A stretch of 64,000 nucleotides of DNA, taken from positions 13,281,001 through 13,345,000 of the forward strand of contig OX387202.1 of the NCBI GenBank assembly GCA_947561715.1. The letters run 5' to 3'. The DNA comes from Ascidia mentula (taxonomy: Eukaryota; Chordata; Ascidiacea; Phlebobranchia; Ascidiidae). Made by a program: the position numbers and the translations under genes. Positions 38,801-49,576 of the stretch are shown piece after piece; the stretch's first letter is position 1, and each line of letters starts with the position of its first letter. The notes beneath the pieces were generated by a model, which was given only the letters and a program-made list of their open reading frames with translations, ran no database searches and was not told the origin of the DNA.

Positions 38801-41800
38801 GGTCTTGGGGAAAAGTCATCAGTGTTGCAAGACTTGGAGCGATTTGTGCGCGGATTAATAATTTTTGCGCGGATTGCTAGTAAAATCACGAAAATTGCGC
38901 GGATTTTTGACCGATTTTGAAAATTCTGCGCGGAGGATAAATCCTCCGCGCACGACATATTTTCCAATCTGGCATCTATACAAACTAATTTGTTTGCGAT
39001 TTACAAAGAAAATGTTTCATCTTACTCACATTTTAATTGTGCCTTACGCGAGACATCTCACATTAAGTTCTTGCTTTTCCTGTTAATGTCCAACGTCCAT
39101 ACTTTTCTCATTGCCAAAACTTTCTGACAGACAAGAACACGAACCACGGTTTGACTAAAATCCTGACTGCCTGACTCGCCTGACTTGCCTGACTTCAACA
39201 GCAGTGTTTCCAAAACTATTTTTAGGAAAAGTTGCCTGATTGCCTGACTTTCGTGATTATGTGTTGCAATTGCCTGGTTTTCGTGAATGTGCGTTGCAAT
39301 TGCCTGACTTGCATATGTTTGTATTTTAAATGCATGACTTTTGTTTTAGTATGGGCGCAGGAATTGCGCAGCTTTTGTGTGATTGGGAGTATTTGCGCTG
39401 TTACTTAGACCCTTGAAAGACCTATAGAAAGTCTGAAGATGAGAATGTTCTGCGAATCCAACACACAATCATGAAAGTCAGGCAATTCCAAAACACAATC
39501 ACGAAAGTCAGGCAATTCCAAAACACAATCACGAAAGTCAGGCAATTCCAAAACACAGAAGTCAGGCAATTCCAATACGCATTCACGAAAGTCAGGCAAT
39601 TCCAACACACATTCAAGAAAGTCAGGCAATTCCAAAACACAGAAGTCAGGCAATTCCAATACGCATTCACGAAAGTCAGGCAATTCCAACACACATTCAA
39701 GAAAGTCAGGCAATTCCAACACACATTCAAGAAAGTCAGGCAATTCCAACACACAGAAGTCAGGCAATTCCAACACACATTCAAGAAAGTCAGGCAATTC
39801 CAACACACAGAAGTCAGGCAATTCCAATACGCATTCACGAAAGTCAGGCAATTCCAACACACATTCACGAAAGTCAGGCAATTGCAACACACAATCACGA
39901 AAGTCAGACAATTGCAACGCACAATCACGAAAGTCAGGCAATTGCAAGCACAGATTGCATGGCTATTTTTCCTGAATTTTTTTTGGAAACACTGGTGCTG
40001 AAGTCAGGCAAGTCAGGCGAGTCAGGCAGTCAGGATATTAGTCAAGCCCCACGAACCAGCAAAGAAAACATCACCCTCATTCTGGCAGAATTCTGGCAGA
40101 ATAAGTTTGCAAATTTGCCACATTTTACAAGGTACAACAGGCATTTACTCAAAAATTGGTTTCTTTTCGATTAGAATCAAATTACAGGGATGAGCAAGCA
40201 GTTCAAACCTCAAAAAACATTTAAACAAAATTTTCCGCAGCGGTATCAATCACAAAAGCCGCGAATTAAAAAAATCGCCTGGTTTTTGCGATTCAGCATA
40301 ATGTCGCCATGCGAAAAACTTTCCCAATACAAAGAATTCTGCTCGGCGTTCTTGTAATAGGTGCCAATATTGACCAATATCAAGAGAACGGAAATTTAAT
40401 GCTCTACAACATGCAAATAACAAATTTGAAATTAAGGTGCCGGATGACCTTCAAATCGTCCATTGAACAGGACCCGCTTTTCGCGAATCAGCATAATGGC
40501 GTAATGTCGGCATGTGAAAAACTTCCCATTAAAACAATTCTGCTCAGCGTTCTTGCAATAGGTGCCAATATTGACCAATATCAAGAGAACGGAAATTTAA
40601 TCTGGTAGAATATCTGTTCACAATCTAAAGGAGTGATCACCCTGTTTCCTAAAAGTGGGAAGGGTTTTCCATATCCCCAAAATTATCGCCCGATACCTTT
40701 GCTAAACCACACACACAATGGCGCAAAAATACAAATTTCTTGGTCTACGACAAGCAGCTTAAACATGTTTTCATAAGATATTCAGTTGTTTTATTTTGAC
40801 CACCGATGTTCAATTTAATAGTTCTTGTCGATTGAAATACGCATAATTGTTGGTAATTGTTTGTTGGTCATGATAGCCATGGGGTTCGGTTTAAATTGTG
40901 AGCTTATTAGTTTCCTCTCCACTGCAGCTTTTGTTTGGAGATTAGCCTTCAGGGTAACCTATCCGCTAATAAGGAGTCCCATAAACCTTATGCTTTGGCT
41001 GGATTTGTATTACCATTCTGTAACCAAGTATACAAGTTCTTTGTGTACCCACAGTGTTGTAAGATATTTCTTGAGACGAATGTTGGCTTTTCTAGTTTGC
41101 GAAGGAACTGCGTCCCACTCCTCATGTAGACTTGCTACAAGCTTCAGAAACTTGACGAAAAATGTTGTGTTTGGCTCAAAACCAAACTCTGTAACGAATA
41201 TACCAATAGGTCAACAAGAGCAAATACTTCCTCTTCGTTAAAATTTTCTAAAAAAATGGTTTACTGCGCTTTTTTATAATTTTGTCAAGCAATGGGGGCT
41301 GCTGCGCATGTGGTTGGGTTTTTGGCTGAGAATTGATATCGCAATACTTTTGTCACAATGTAAGGTTTTCAAAGAAATAAGAGTCTTCAATATTTTGCTA
41401 TGGAACAACCGACGAATTTAAGAGCACCTTAAATCTGTTTTGGTGCAGAAAAAAAAGAGATTGGTTATGTTTCGTTAAAAGGTTTGGATAACAGCGCTTC
41501 AAATTAAGAGGCAACACATGATTCTCATTATCTGTCATACCTGCCCCGCCCATCCAAAATTTAAGATATGGTAACGCTTTTATTTCTTTCCCATTAGGGC
41601 TGTCGTTATCTTCCCGATAAGGGTTATACCTCTGGTCGCCCAAAGGTTCATAACTATGTTGGCTTTTTCAGGGAAGGGAGAAAGTTCAATTCAATTATTT
41701 CCAGATCCTTTTATTGCCACCATAAGTCCGAAGCCCATTAAGGTCCAGTATGTTGAAAAGGTTTATATTGCATGGTTTCAGATATTCGGGCATACGAAAT

Positions 41801-44800
41801 AGGCAGAGAACTTTTCCATATTCACTTTGCAATCAGTCATTTCACCAAAGTCCTATAGAATTTGAAAGATTTTTGAGAAATCAGTATCCAAACCTTTTGT
41901 AAAAACAATAGTATCGTCTGCAAATAGGGTTGATTTTTATTCTTACAGACCATGAACAAAGTTAAGCAGAGTGGGTCACCTTGTCTGACGCCACGTACTA
42001 TGTCAAACGATTCCAAGAAATATGGTGTCGAAAATTTACATGTATGTGGAAACATGCCAATGGTCCCTAATGTCAAACAGCAACCGGATATTTGACCCTA
42101 TATATCGGTGCGGTTGGAAGCCGTGTCGCTCCTTTGATAGAAACCACGTATCTTGCGTTGACGACTTTTGAGGAAATCTTTTTTTCATTGCTAAAACTTT
42201 CTGACAGACAGTAAACACGAACCAGCAAAGAAAACGAACAAACAAGTAAACGGTTGGATGAACACAACGGATGATCCGTGCGCTTTTTCGACTTATGGCG
42301 TTTGCCAACTGATACATCACTGCCTTCATTACAAAAAATATTAACGAATGCCCAACACATATTGGTTTTCTAAACGAAACACTAAAAAATTTCACCAGTA
42401 GGTGTTCAAAATCGCATAAAATGTACACTATACTGACAGCAGTCGATAGTTTCTCTAAATGAACATTAACCTAATTTTCGGAAAATATTAACACCGGGTC
42501 ACAGAAATGGGCGAATACTTGATCCACATATACGCCTCGTATTTAAATTCAAATATATAACCAAAAATAACAGCTAGGTGTATGGTTACTTTGTTCACAC
42601 GTTTTGCACAGGCTTAAAGTGCATATGACACGGCCATGACAACTTTGCGTAAAACTAAAGGTACATCTACAAAAAACATATATCCAAAGTTTTACGGCTC
42701 GTAGAAAACTGCAGAAAAAGTAACGGCGACCAAAAATCGTAAACCTTTTGCGCTGAGGAGAAAAGGACATCACATAAGGCGCATGCGTGGAAAAAATGCA
42801 TTGTTTAGATAGGAGAAGGCGCCTGTTTTTGCAGATATCGAATAGTTTCAAACAGAGGAGAATCCACAGATTACTTTACCTTAAAGGTCAGGACAGGGTT
42901 TTGCATCACACAAAAATTTGTCATTGTGACGTCACGAATCAAAGGCTTATTTGTCCCTAATTAACGGAAGACCATAGGGTATAACAGAACCGACATAATT
43001 GTGAGTGGACAAAACGACAATGCTAAACTAACGGTTTGTCTCTGTCGTGTTTCCAAGAGTCCATGTATCACGTTAGCGATCATAAATGCTGTAACAACAA
43101 GAACACCCTGTCCCAGTAACTGTTTTATTATTACACAACTAAATAAGACATAATAGGTCGGCGGCCATCTGTCTTCAGCTTAAATTAACATCAAAATCCG
43201 TTTATTGCACTTGTTCACTTTTTGTCCCCTGTTTAATGCAATATTATGCTTAAACCAGTTTTACAATGTTTTCCATTCCTACGCAAAGGCAGGGTGTCGA
43301 TTTATGCCGACACGCGACGCCACTGTTCTACACGGACGACGTGAATAAATGTTAAGTTACCGGTATACAGTACCACGAACAGACAAACGCTGTTGTTATC
43401 TACAAATGTCCATAAATTGAATTACTATAATAACTTAATTAAACCTAACAAATCGGTCACGCCAGTCTTGCAACATTCACATCGATCTTACTAGTTTTCT
43501 TTTTTCGAAGATTCGACGCCAACGATTTTCCTATTTAACATGTAGTTATCAATTTTTTGCCGTAGATTTTGCCTGGTGGCATAAGTGGCTCGAAGACGTT
43601 GTTGCCAGTATAAGTCGTTTAATTTCAAACCGCAGACAATTATTTGGGAAGAAATTTGTATTTCGAGTCACTATCAAACAACAGCATTTAACTAAACGGT
43701 TACGTAGTGTTGAAAACTTAATGGCATCATCGTTTGGGATCCCCACCCAAAATAAATTGGTCTGTTTAGATGGCTAAATAAACGCAACCGCAATAAATTT
43801 TCGGACAAAATCCATGCAAAAACCTGTCAGCACTTACTTTAACGTTCAGCGAATAAGCACATTATACCCAAAACTAACCGATGTTTCCAAATATAAGGCA
43901 TTATTACAGAATACGTGGCATTGTTACCAACCATGTTGCATTGTTATGAAACAAGTGCCATTCTTCGTTCAATCGGACCTTAAAAGAGACATAGCAACAT
44001 GCAGGGTTTTTAATTGGTTTGTCGTTATTTTAACGTGATGTGAGTACAAAAATCCTGTAATCGAAATAAGTCTGGCCGTTCGCATGCGTTAGTTACCAGA
44101 TACAACATTTTTGCTATCCCACACGCACGACAAATTTTCTCAAGATGTTCGACACGCAATAAAAAAATCGATGCAAGTAAAAAATTATTCGCGCACGACC
44201 GAAGCGCCTTCTATGACGTCACGCAACAATATCTCGCTTTCCTACGATTTCGTTCTCATTGGCAAAAGTGCGACTTTGATCAGCTGTATCTCAGAAACCA
44301 GTCGACGTATCAAGCTACTTTTTTCGCCAAAAATGTTCTAAAGTTATGAACATCTCTTAGTTTAATTATTAACATGTTTGATTTTTACGTGTCATATGCA
44401 CTTTAAATGTGGATCAAGTATGCCGACAAATCTGTGTCGCAGTGTATTAGTATTTTCCCTAATTATCTTCTGCTGGTTCTAGAAACATTTAAAGTAACCT
44501 GTGCCAGCCATTTTCCTACCAAATTCCTTAAATTTGACCAAATTCAAAACGGCTTGGCCAGCAATTGTGCATTTGGCTGTAATTTTTTCGACCTGTTTTG
44601 TTCCGAATATTGTGCTTAAATATAGATTTTATATCAACTTATGTAAAATCACATGGCAATAAAGTAACTTCTTGTGTTCTTTCAATCCTGTTGACTGTTC
44701 TGTTCACGCCTTTTTATCACTATGTATCTGTAGGTGCAACAAGAGGAAGCTCGGCGATTGTGGTACATGATAAATGGGAACTTAGTTCAATGTTTGAAGC

Positions 44801-45346
44801 AGGAAGTTTGGGCAGGTGCAACTCCAATTGATGGTAAGTTCAAAATTTTGATGCAAATAGCCTATAATATAAAGTGAGGATGGCCCGACAGAGAAATTAC
44901 AAACATACAGCCCTGTCTTTACCAAACATAACAATAAAAAAAGTTTTGAACAATGTTGTGTTCACCATCATGGGCTGTGGTAAAGAAAAAACATGATTTT
45001 ATTGGCTTCTATCCTAGACAAACCGCTGTGTTACCATCTTATGGGTTTGGTGCCTGTTTTTGGTGTGAAATTAATCTTTCCTGTTTTATTTTCTGTACCT
45101 CGGTAAAATTAGGCTTTTAACTGCTACTAGTCATGTCGAAAAAGTGTTTAACAGAAGTTGGGCATGAGACGATTTGTCTGATAAATTAATTTAGCCACAA
45201 CATATTAAAAGCAATTGTTGGAAAAAAGGGACTTGTACACTTGTATTTGTATTGCAGAGGACTTGCTTCGTGTCTTTGAGCCACCACAGATATTGCAGCC
45301 TGTGGTTACGGCTCCCACCTCGGATGTTCTTTTGGATGAAATATAA
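23839..45346 (+). CDS. Small-protein family, member 2 (118 residues, four exons)
   Basis: Exons: 23839-23937, 24425-24493, 44734-44833, 45258-45346, with GT-AG junctions, agreeing phases and TAA at 45344-45346. Exon sizes (99, 69, 100, 89 bp) equal those of member 1. Exon 1 starts MSLKILFSTLKRYM and ends with a Cys triplet (YMPCCCKSSQ). Exon 2 is acidic (GVKEDGELIEVIVEG). Exon 3 carries RLWYMINGNLVQCLKQE. Exon 4 ends APTSDVLLDEI. Exons 1-2 differ strongly from member 1, whereas exons 3-4 are nearly the same. The 5' leader (AAAGAAAAGCAAAGC) also resembles that of member 1. Intron 2 is 20 kb because of a tandem array and transposons. Whether transcripts really cross it is untested; two half genes are possible. 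No known domain. Confidence 0.55.
26845..27596. mobile_element. 752-bp non-autonomous DNA transposon (array unit 1)
   Basis: Ends are CATAGGCGCCGAAC and, inverted, CATAGGCGCCAAC. An exact 8-bp duplication GTTGAGTG flanks it (26837-26844, 27597-27604). The empty site is at 13184 in member 1. A short inner palindrome, ATGACGTCATAACATGACGT, is present. No transposase. The 8-bp duplication suggests the hAT group. Confidence 0.88.
29060..29811. mobile_element. 752-bp transposon, copy in array unit 3 boundary
   Basis: Same element with the same GTTGAGTG flanks (29052-29059, 29812-29819). It was copied by tandem duplication of the unit, not by a new insertion, because the flanks are identical. Confidence 0.88.
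31892..32642. mobile_element. 751-bp transposon, third array copy
   Basis: Same element and same flanking 8-bp repeat (31884-31891, 32643-32650), with a few substitutions. Confidence 0.88.
33041..33571. mobile_element. 530-bp insertion with long inverted repeats in array unit 4
   Basis: The other units read straight from TTATTATTAATG to CTGTTATTTGC; unit 4 is interrupted here. Inside, 33136-33176 and 33521-33562 are inverted copies of about 40 bp (GGCTCAGATTGAAGTCAGCA within them). The left border TTATTATTAATG and right border TTATTATGAATG look like a degenerate target duplication. Confidence 0.7.
34480..35030. other. hAT end followed by DNA paralogous to 13970-14380
   Basis: 34490-34570 resembles the right end of the hAT-type element at 56299 (GTGTTCTGACACC). 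From 34605 the sequence matches the member 1 block (CCAGGTTAGGCCAAGTTAAA). No gene. Confidence 0.55.
35031..35866 (-). mobile_element. Composite insertion with a hammerhead-like core and a hAT terminus
   Basis: The member 1 block lacks this segment (compare 14380-14450). Minus strand 35078-35055 reads CTGATGA, a 5-bp stem GACCT/AGGTC, then GAAA: the hammerhead ribozyme core order. The right end, CTAGATCTGCCACTG, is an inverted hAT-type terminus. 35350-35560 resembles 55840-55990 in inverse orientation. Confidence 0.5.
36000..37370. other. Paralogue of 14490-15260, no gene
   Basis: Intron DNA of member 2 that aligns in pieces with member 1 intron DNA. Open frames here are short and unshared. 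Confidence 0.55.
37381..38972 (-). mobile_element. 1.6-kb DNA transposon with 8-bp target duplication and decayed transposase-like frames
   Basis: Ends are CCAGATTGGAAA on both sides (inverted), with a subterminal TGCGCGGAGGAT also inverted. CATCTATA flanks it (37373-37380, 38973-38980), and the single CATCTATA empty site is at 15258 in member 1. Minus-strand frames at 38409-38167 and 38167-37952, joined by a frameshift, include GTEAVVESFYE and NRTIVDWSMPHAIQCDEAL, a block I associate with transposon-derived proteins of cnidarians and other invertebrates. That association is from memory and unverified. It is broken by stops. Confidence 0.8.
37655..37745 (+). other. tRNA-like sequence inside the transposon
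   Basis: TGGCGTAGTTGCCACGGGTGG resembles an A box and GGTTGCGAGTTGGAATCCC a B box, followed by a T run. No good acceptor stem can be drawn, so it is at most a tRNA relic. Confidence 0.25.
39147..40049. mobile_element. 0.9-kb element with minisatellite core and 9-bp target duplication
   Basis: Inverted ends of about 65 bp: TTGACTAAAATCCTGACTGC left and TTGACTAATATCCTGACTGC right (inverted), followed by CTGACT-rich sequence and GTGTTTCC. CACGAACCA flanks it at 39138-39146 and 40050-40058; the empty site is at 15420. No transposase. Confidence 0.82.
39465..39955. repeat. Minisatellite of GAAAGTCAGGCAATTCCAA units (about 30 and 21 bp)
   Basis: Long (30 bp) and short (21 bp) versions of one unit alternate. 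Both lengths are multiples of three, so three long stop-free frames (176, 180 and 168 codons, on both strands) arise from repetition alone. They are not genes. Confidence 0.93.
40072..42190. mobile_element. Rearranged relative of the foldback element with LINE fragments in both orientations
   Basis: Begins with the foldback terminus CACCCTCATTCTGGCAGA, has one complete and one partial 205-bp unit, then plus-strand LINE sequence (PQNYRPIPLLN near 40680). After unrelated DNA, 42185-41340 carries the same LINE inverted. There is no matching right terminus. CACGAACCAGCAAAGAAAAC occurs at both sides (40050-40069, 42216-42235), a duplication of host DNA around the insertion. Confidence 0.75.
41340..42185 (-). 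pseudogene. L1/Tx1-type LINE reverse-transcriptase fragment, inverted
   Basis: Minus strand reads FDIVRGVRQGDPLCLTLFMV, then (after a frameshift) FADDTIVFTKGLD with the catalytic F/Y-ADD box, then a DCKVNMEKFSA block (the SGLKVNxxKS region) and a WATRGITLIGKIT block. The order agrees with L1-class RT motifs 4, 5, 6 and thumb. Several frameshifts and stops. It is better kept than the copy at 5490. Confidence 0.82.
42190..43285. other. Paralogue of 15390-15830, then unmatched DNA
   Basis: 42190-42610 aligns with the member 1 block; 42620-43285 does not, and belongs to sequence inserted before 44400. No gene is supported. A fragment at 43155-43180 matches the flank of the hammerhead-like core at 35050. 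Confidence 0.5.
43290..44172 (-). mobile_element. Second copy of the 833-bp transposon, inverted
   Basis: Reverse complement of 17056-17888 with frequent substitutions; the terminus CAGGGTGTCGATTTATGCC is at 43290. Same family, older divergence. Confidence 0.65.
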
Positions 45347-45734
45347 AGGATATGCAGCATTGTCCACAAATCCTTGCTGCCTTTGTGTGATTATTTTTTT
45401 CTTGCAAATCTTGGTTAAAAGCTACATTTCACCACGTCCACACACGCTATTGTTTTTATCTATAATGTCAAAAATGAGTAACTCGTTAGATAATAGTTTT
45501 AGTATATTACCTGCTTAAGTGTGTCAGTACAGTGTTTTTTAAACTGGTAAATGGTTCACCCTGCAGCGATTTTTTACCGGTGCATAACTTTTTGTATATT
45601 CAGTTTGCACGTACGGCTAAACTTGCACCTATTTAAAAACATCAGTTGGCAATAGTAGATTAAGCGAGATTTCGTGTTGGGCATCTTGAAGCTGCTTTGG
45701 TTCAAATGAAATGTTAACCTATTTGAAACAATCA

Positions 45735-46320
45735 TCTCACATCACAACGAAAGTTTTTAGGCATCATTTGGCGACCTCCCAATAAACAAATATTTTTAAA
45801 TTTGCGACTCCTCTTGTTTGTCGTGCAGAGAAATATATGGTAGAAGTAACGCCTTACTCTATATACATAGTGAAGCAGAACACGCACACAATGTTGGACA
45901 TCATACGGCGTAAACAGTGTTGAAACAAAAACCGTGTTACAGATCCACACAGTTGCAGGTTTACACTTTTCACAAATTCTTTCTTCAGGGGTAACTCGAA
46001 TATAAGATTACGGTTGTTCGATTCGCAGCTAAAAGCTAAATAGTGGCAATTCTGATGCAAACCTTCAGAACATATATCTTGGACGAAACGTTCCGTCTTC
46101 CATATCACTTATAGTCAGCGCATGCCATTGGGCAAGCCAAAAACCCGCAGGTTACCCAGACAACTTTATGACGTAAGTTCATGGGGTGAACACCGTTTTG
46201 GTATCTTCTTTTGAAAGATAATCAATTAAGAGTTTGGAATTCGAAAAAAATGTTTTTGGTGTTTATCATTAAAGTTACGTGTCATTTCAGGCCAATTATC
46301 ACAAATTGCCTTATTAAGGC
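45735..46320. repeat. Segmental duplication of 17889-18490
   Basis: Near-identical phrases (TGGCGACCTCCCAATAAACA; TCTTGTTTGTCGTGCAGAGA) in the same order as the first block. Shows that duplication extends beyond the gene. Confidence 0.85.
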
Positions 46321-46729
46321 AAACAACAGCGTTGATGCAGCACTGCGATTCGCTGCCAGGATAAACCCTAGACTTTTACCTCAGATTGTAAAACATTGAG
46401 TAAAATACATGCCGTTTTTATAAGAATATGGCGATTCATGTACTCCGACTGCAAGGTGGGCAAGAGCAAATCGTTTCATGTCGACTATTTCAAACAAAAG
46501 CTTCAGTTAAGTAAAGTGTCCCGGGCATAAAAGGTACCCGCAATCATGCAGATCTTCACGAACACAAGGATATGTGTCAAAGGTTAAAATCTGTTAATAA
46601 GAAAAAAAAATATGGCATGAGTACTGTGATGATGGATTGCGACAGACTGTATACCCAACCGTTGTGCAACGTAATAACAAGGTCGTGCGCGCAGAATAAT
46701 TAAATAAATTATAAGATACATCTTTTTGA

Positions 46730-46830
46730 CGCACACCGGGATTTGAACCCAGGATATATTGGAAACGAATACCGATCAGGTTTTCTTCTTGGTACACGGG
46801 CCGGGCGCTTGACCAAAGCTGCCAAACACC
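46730..46830 (-). mobile_element. tRNA-like SINE head, second type
   Basis: Minus strand has TGGTCAAGCGC and a B box ATCCTGGGTTCAAATCCCGG. The same pair occurs at 49960-50075. The long variable part suggests a Leu- or Ser-type tRNA origin. Confidence 0.5.
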
Positions 46831-47149
46831 CGCCTTAGCAGATACCTCTCTGAACCGTAGTGACAGCGTAAAGACTCTTTACTGCAACCTAGTGGCAATA
46901 ATCATACACGAGATTGTGATCTTTATTCAAGTTTTTTTATCAACGTAAATCGAACCAAAAATTTTTAATGGTTGAATGTTTTCCAAATAATAACGTTGAT
47001 ACAACGTTTTAACTATAGACGTTATATATAAACCAACCAAAAATCAGCGTCAGACTAACGTAACCAACGCTCGTCTTCTAAACCTAACCTAATCGTGAAA
47101 CGTTGTATCAACCAACCAAAATCAAACGCTTGTTGAATGTTAAAGTATT

Positions 47150-47350
47150 ACCATGCTTTCGCATTGCTCCTTGCAAGGCAGGATCGTCCAACTGCGCATA
47201 GGCCCTTTATATTTGGCGATCTCAGCTTTCGTGTTTTGATTATAAGGTACACAGGCTTCGCAACCAAAGGTATTGCAGACAAGCTACCCGACAATTGGAG
47301 CGAGGTCTGAAAAATCAAGCTTCCGGTGAGGTTTGAACTCACGACCCTGT
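47150..47350 (-). mobile_element. SINE copy
   Basis: Reversed head (CTTCCGGTGAGGTTTGAACT) and tail as in the copies at 22085 and 53290. Confidence 0.65.
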
Positions 47351-48137
47351 GTATATCAGGCTAAAGCATGCCCTAAGAACGTATAATTTGTCCAATGCTA
47401 TTTAACATAGGTTGTGTTTTGTGATGACTGTTGATTTACATCGGTTGTTTTGCAGCCTAATTGTTTGTAAATGCCTTTGTGTGAAAGTAATTTGATGGTT
47501 AAGTTGACAACACTTTTAATCAATTTGGTAACTTAAATTTTAGTCGTTAGAGTTTTTGGATGATAAGTCGTGTGTTATAAATATAGACGGCATTGTGGTC
47601 ATGGATTTCAATTCGGCTCAAAACATGATCTTCTTTGCGGTGATGAAAATATATGTTAAAATGTTTTAACTAAACGAGGGTTACCATCGACATGGACTAC
47701 AAAATAATCACGCTGCTTTTTGGTATCGGATTTGTGTCACAAATTCGGAGGATGTTTTTAGTTTTCGCCAGGATGGTTGACCTTTTATTTTGTAGCCTAT
47801 GTGAAAACGTCCAGCAACGCGCCATACAATTAATAATCTGTAGGCTATTTTAACATAAACAAATGAGCACGATGAGAGGCGAAAACTAAGGAAAACTAAA
47901 CACGCAAGTCCATATAGGCCTACTCGTGAAAAAAACACAAATCTTACAATTAATCACGATATGTAGATGATTGGCAGATTGGCAGGAAAATTACAACTTG
48001 TCTTATTGGTATTTCGACTTGTGTTTCAAACAAGAAGATTTCACGCCTTTCAACGCACAAAATATTTAGTAACTACCAAAATTTCGGTGTAACAACGTAG
48101 CCTACAACGCCACTGTTTTCGCCTATTGTAATGACAG

Positions 48138-48697
48138 GTGGACAACGAAACTCCATCACCTGGACGCGAATATGAGGTTTATTCCAGTGCTGTTCCATTT
48201 ATTGGTATGTTTATATTAGTCTGTCTGCATTATTTTAGTTTTTCAGATTTTTTCTTTGTTTCCCTTATACAGTAGAGGCTTACATGATATACATGTATTT
48301 TTATGGCATATATTTGGCCTATGATTGCACTGCTCATACAACGAAGCCACATTCCGACCGACTAAACAAATTCAAAATAAAATATTTATGCAAACTGAAC
48401 TGCCACAAAAATGAACAGAAAACAAAAGTATCGGGCATTTTTGGGCTACATGTGTTTTTTTGGTTTCCTATAATTTCAGCCCTGAAAGCTGTATTAGTTT
48501 TCGTTTTCAGGCAACCCCCACCTTCTTCCGGACGCTCATTATCAGATATACAAATGCATGCGCACCCATAAAACTAGATAGTTTTGCGAGTCAAAGAGTA
48601 GGTTTTATTTGAAAGTAAGGAGAAATGTTTTTGTTGCGTAGATGACTTTCCGCGGTCACCGATAGAGCATCCAACCTCGGATGTTCTGTTGGATTAA
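48138..48697 (+). CDS. Third family member: two terminal exons only
   Basis: Exons 48138-48204 (acceptor AATGACAG, donor GTATGT) and 48642-48697 (acceptor TTGCGTAG, stop TAA 48695-48697) join in phase 1. They encode VDNETPSPGREYEVYSSAVP, then DDFPRSPIEHPTSDVLLD. The tail PTSDVLLD is that of members 1 and 2, at the same intron phase, but the W-Y-M-x-x-G-N-L block is missing and the EI end is lost. AATAAA lies at 48818-48823. I could not find its first exons. It may be a separate gene, a relic, or alternative 3' exons of member 2. Confidence 0.45.
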
Positions 48698-48829
48698 TCG
48701 TGATGGATTTTCAATGTCAAGCAGCAAGATATACCTTGTAACCCATCCCAAGGCTTATTCACATGATTGTATGGAGTTTGGCATGCTGTACATTTTGTGG
48801 AAGAATCGGTTGTGCAAAATAAAATCCCT

Positions 48830-49570
48830 TTTTGGTAACGTTTGTGAATATATTTCAATGGCACTCCCTTTTGTTGTGAGTGTTGGCGTGCGCCCTAATT
48901 CCTTTTTTTTTGTTGAAACTCTTTAAGCATGCGGATTAAACGTTTCATTTAGAAAATTGTTAATGGCAGTAAACGATTCAAAACGTTTGTAGGTTTAATA
49001 TAACAAATTGTCTGTTGCTAATAAATCAGCTTCCAACGTGCTCTATGCTCTCTTTCATTAAAGCGTTGGTTAATATTCCCAACAAGTTGAGGGTAGAAAG
49101 GGGGAGAAGTTGGAATGTGCCCAAAATCAAACGATTAGGATTCGGCTAAATCCGAATACCTGCACGGCTGCACCCAAAAGGCTACTCAGCGGAGTCCGAA
49201 TATTTCATGACGTCATAAATTTGCATATTGGACGCAAAACATTACACGCACCATATACATTTTCGATGTAGCAACATATTTTTATTCAGATGTCGTTATT
49301 TACGCGTTAAATTTGCCAGGGTTTTCTTCGTATAATCCCATATTCGTGTAAAGCTCCCAACGACAATGAGCGATTCTAGAACCTTTGCTTAAATTTGGGT
49401 AAAACACAAAAATGTAAGATTCGATGTCAATATTCGTATTCAGTCTGACGCAGCCCCACAGAGAAGTATTTTGGTGCAAAATTTTGAACCTTTTTTTGTG
49501 GGCATTCAGACTAACTTTGCTTTCACAGGATAAAAATTGGTAACATCTTTGTGTGCCCTTTTAAAGCGTG
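48830..49570. other. Intergenic, nothing recognised
   Basis: No exon, repeat or domain could be supported. Confidence 0.4.
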
Positions 49571-49576
49571 CATATA

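Noticed and set aside
39405..40001. Three long open frames (168-180 codons) with regular LPDF/VRQFQ repeats
   Set aside because: They are frames of one minisatellite whose units are multiples of three, open on both strands; no start context, splice site or composition supports a protein.
40825..41241. 138-codon plus-strand frame with hydrophobic stretches
   Set aside because: It lies between inverted LINE fragments and its minus strand looks like further decayed LINE; no splice or promoter signals.
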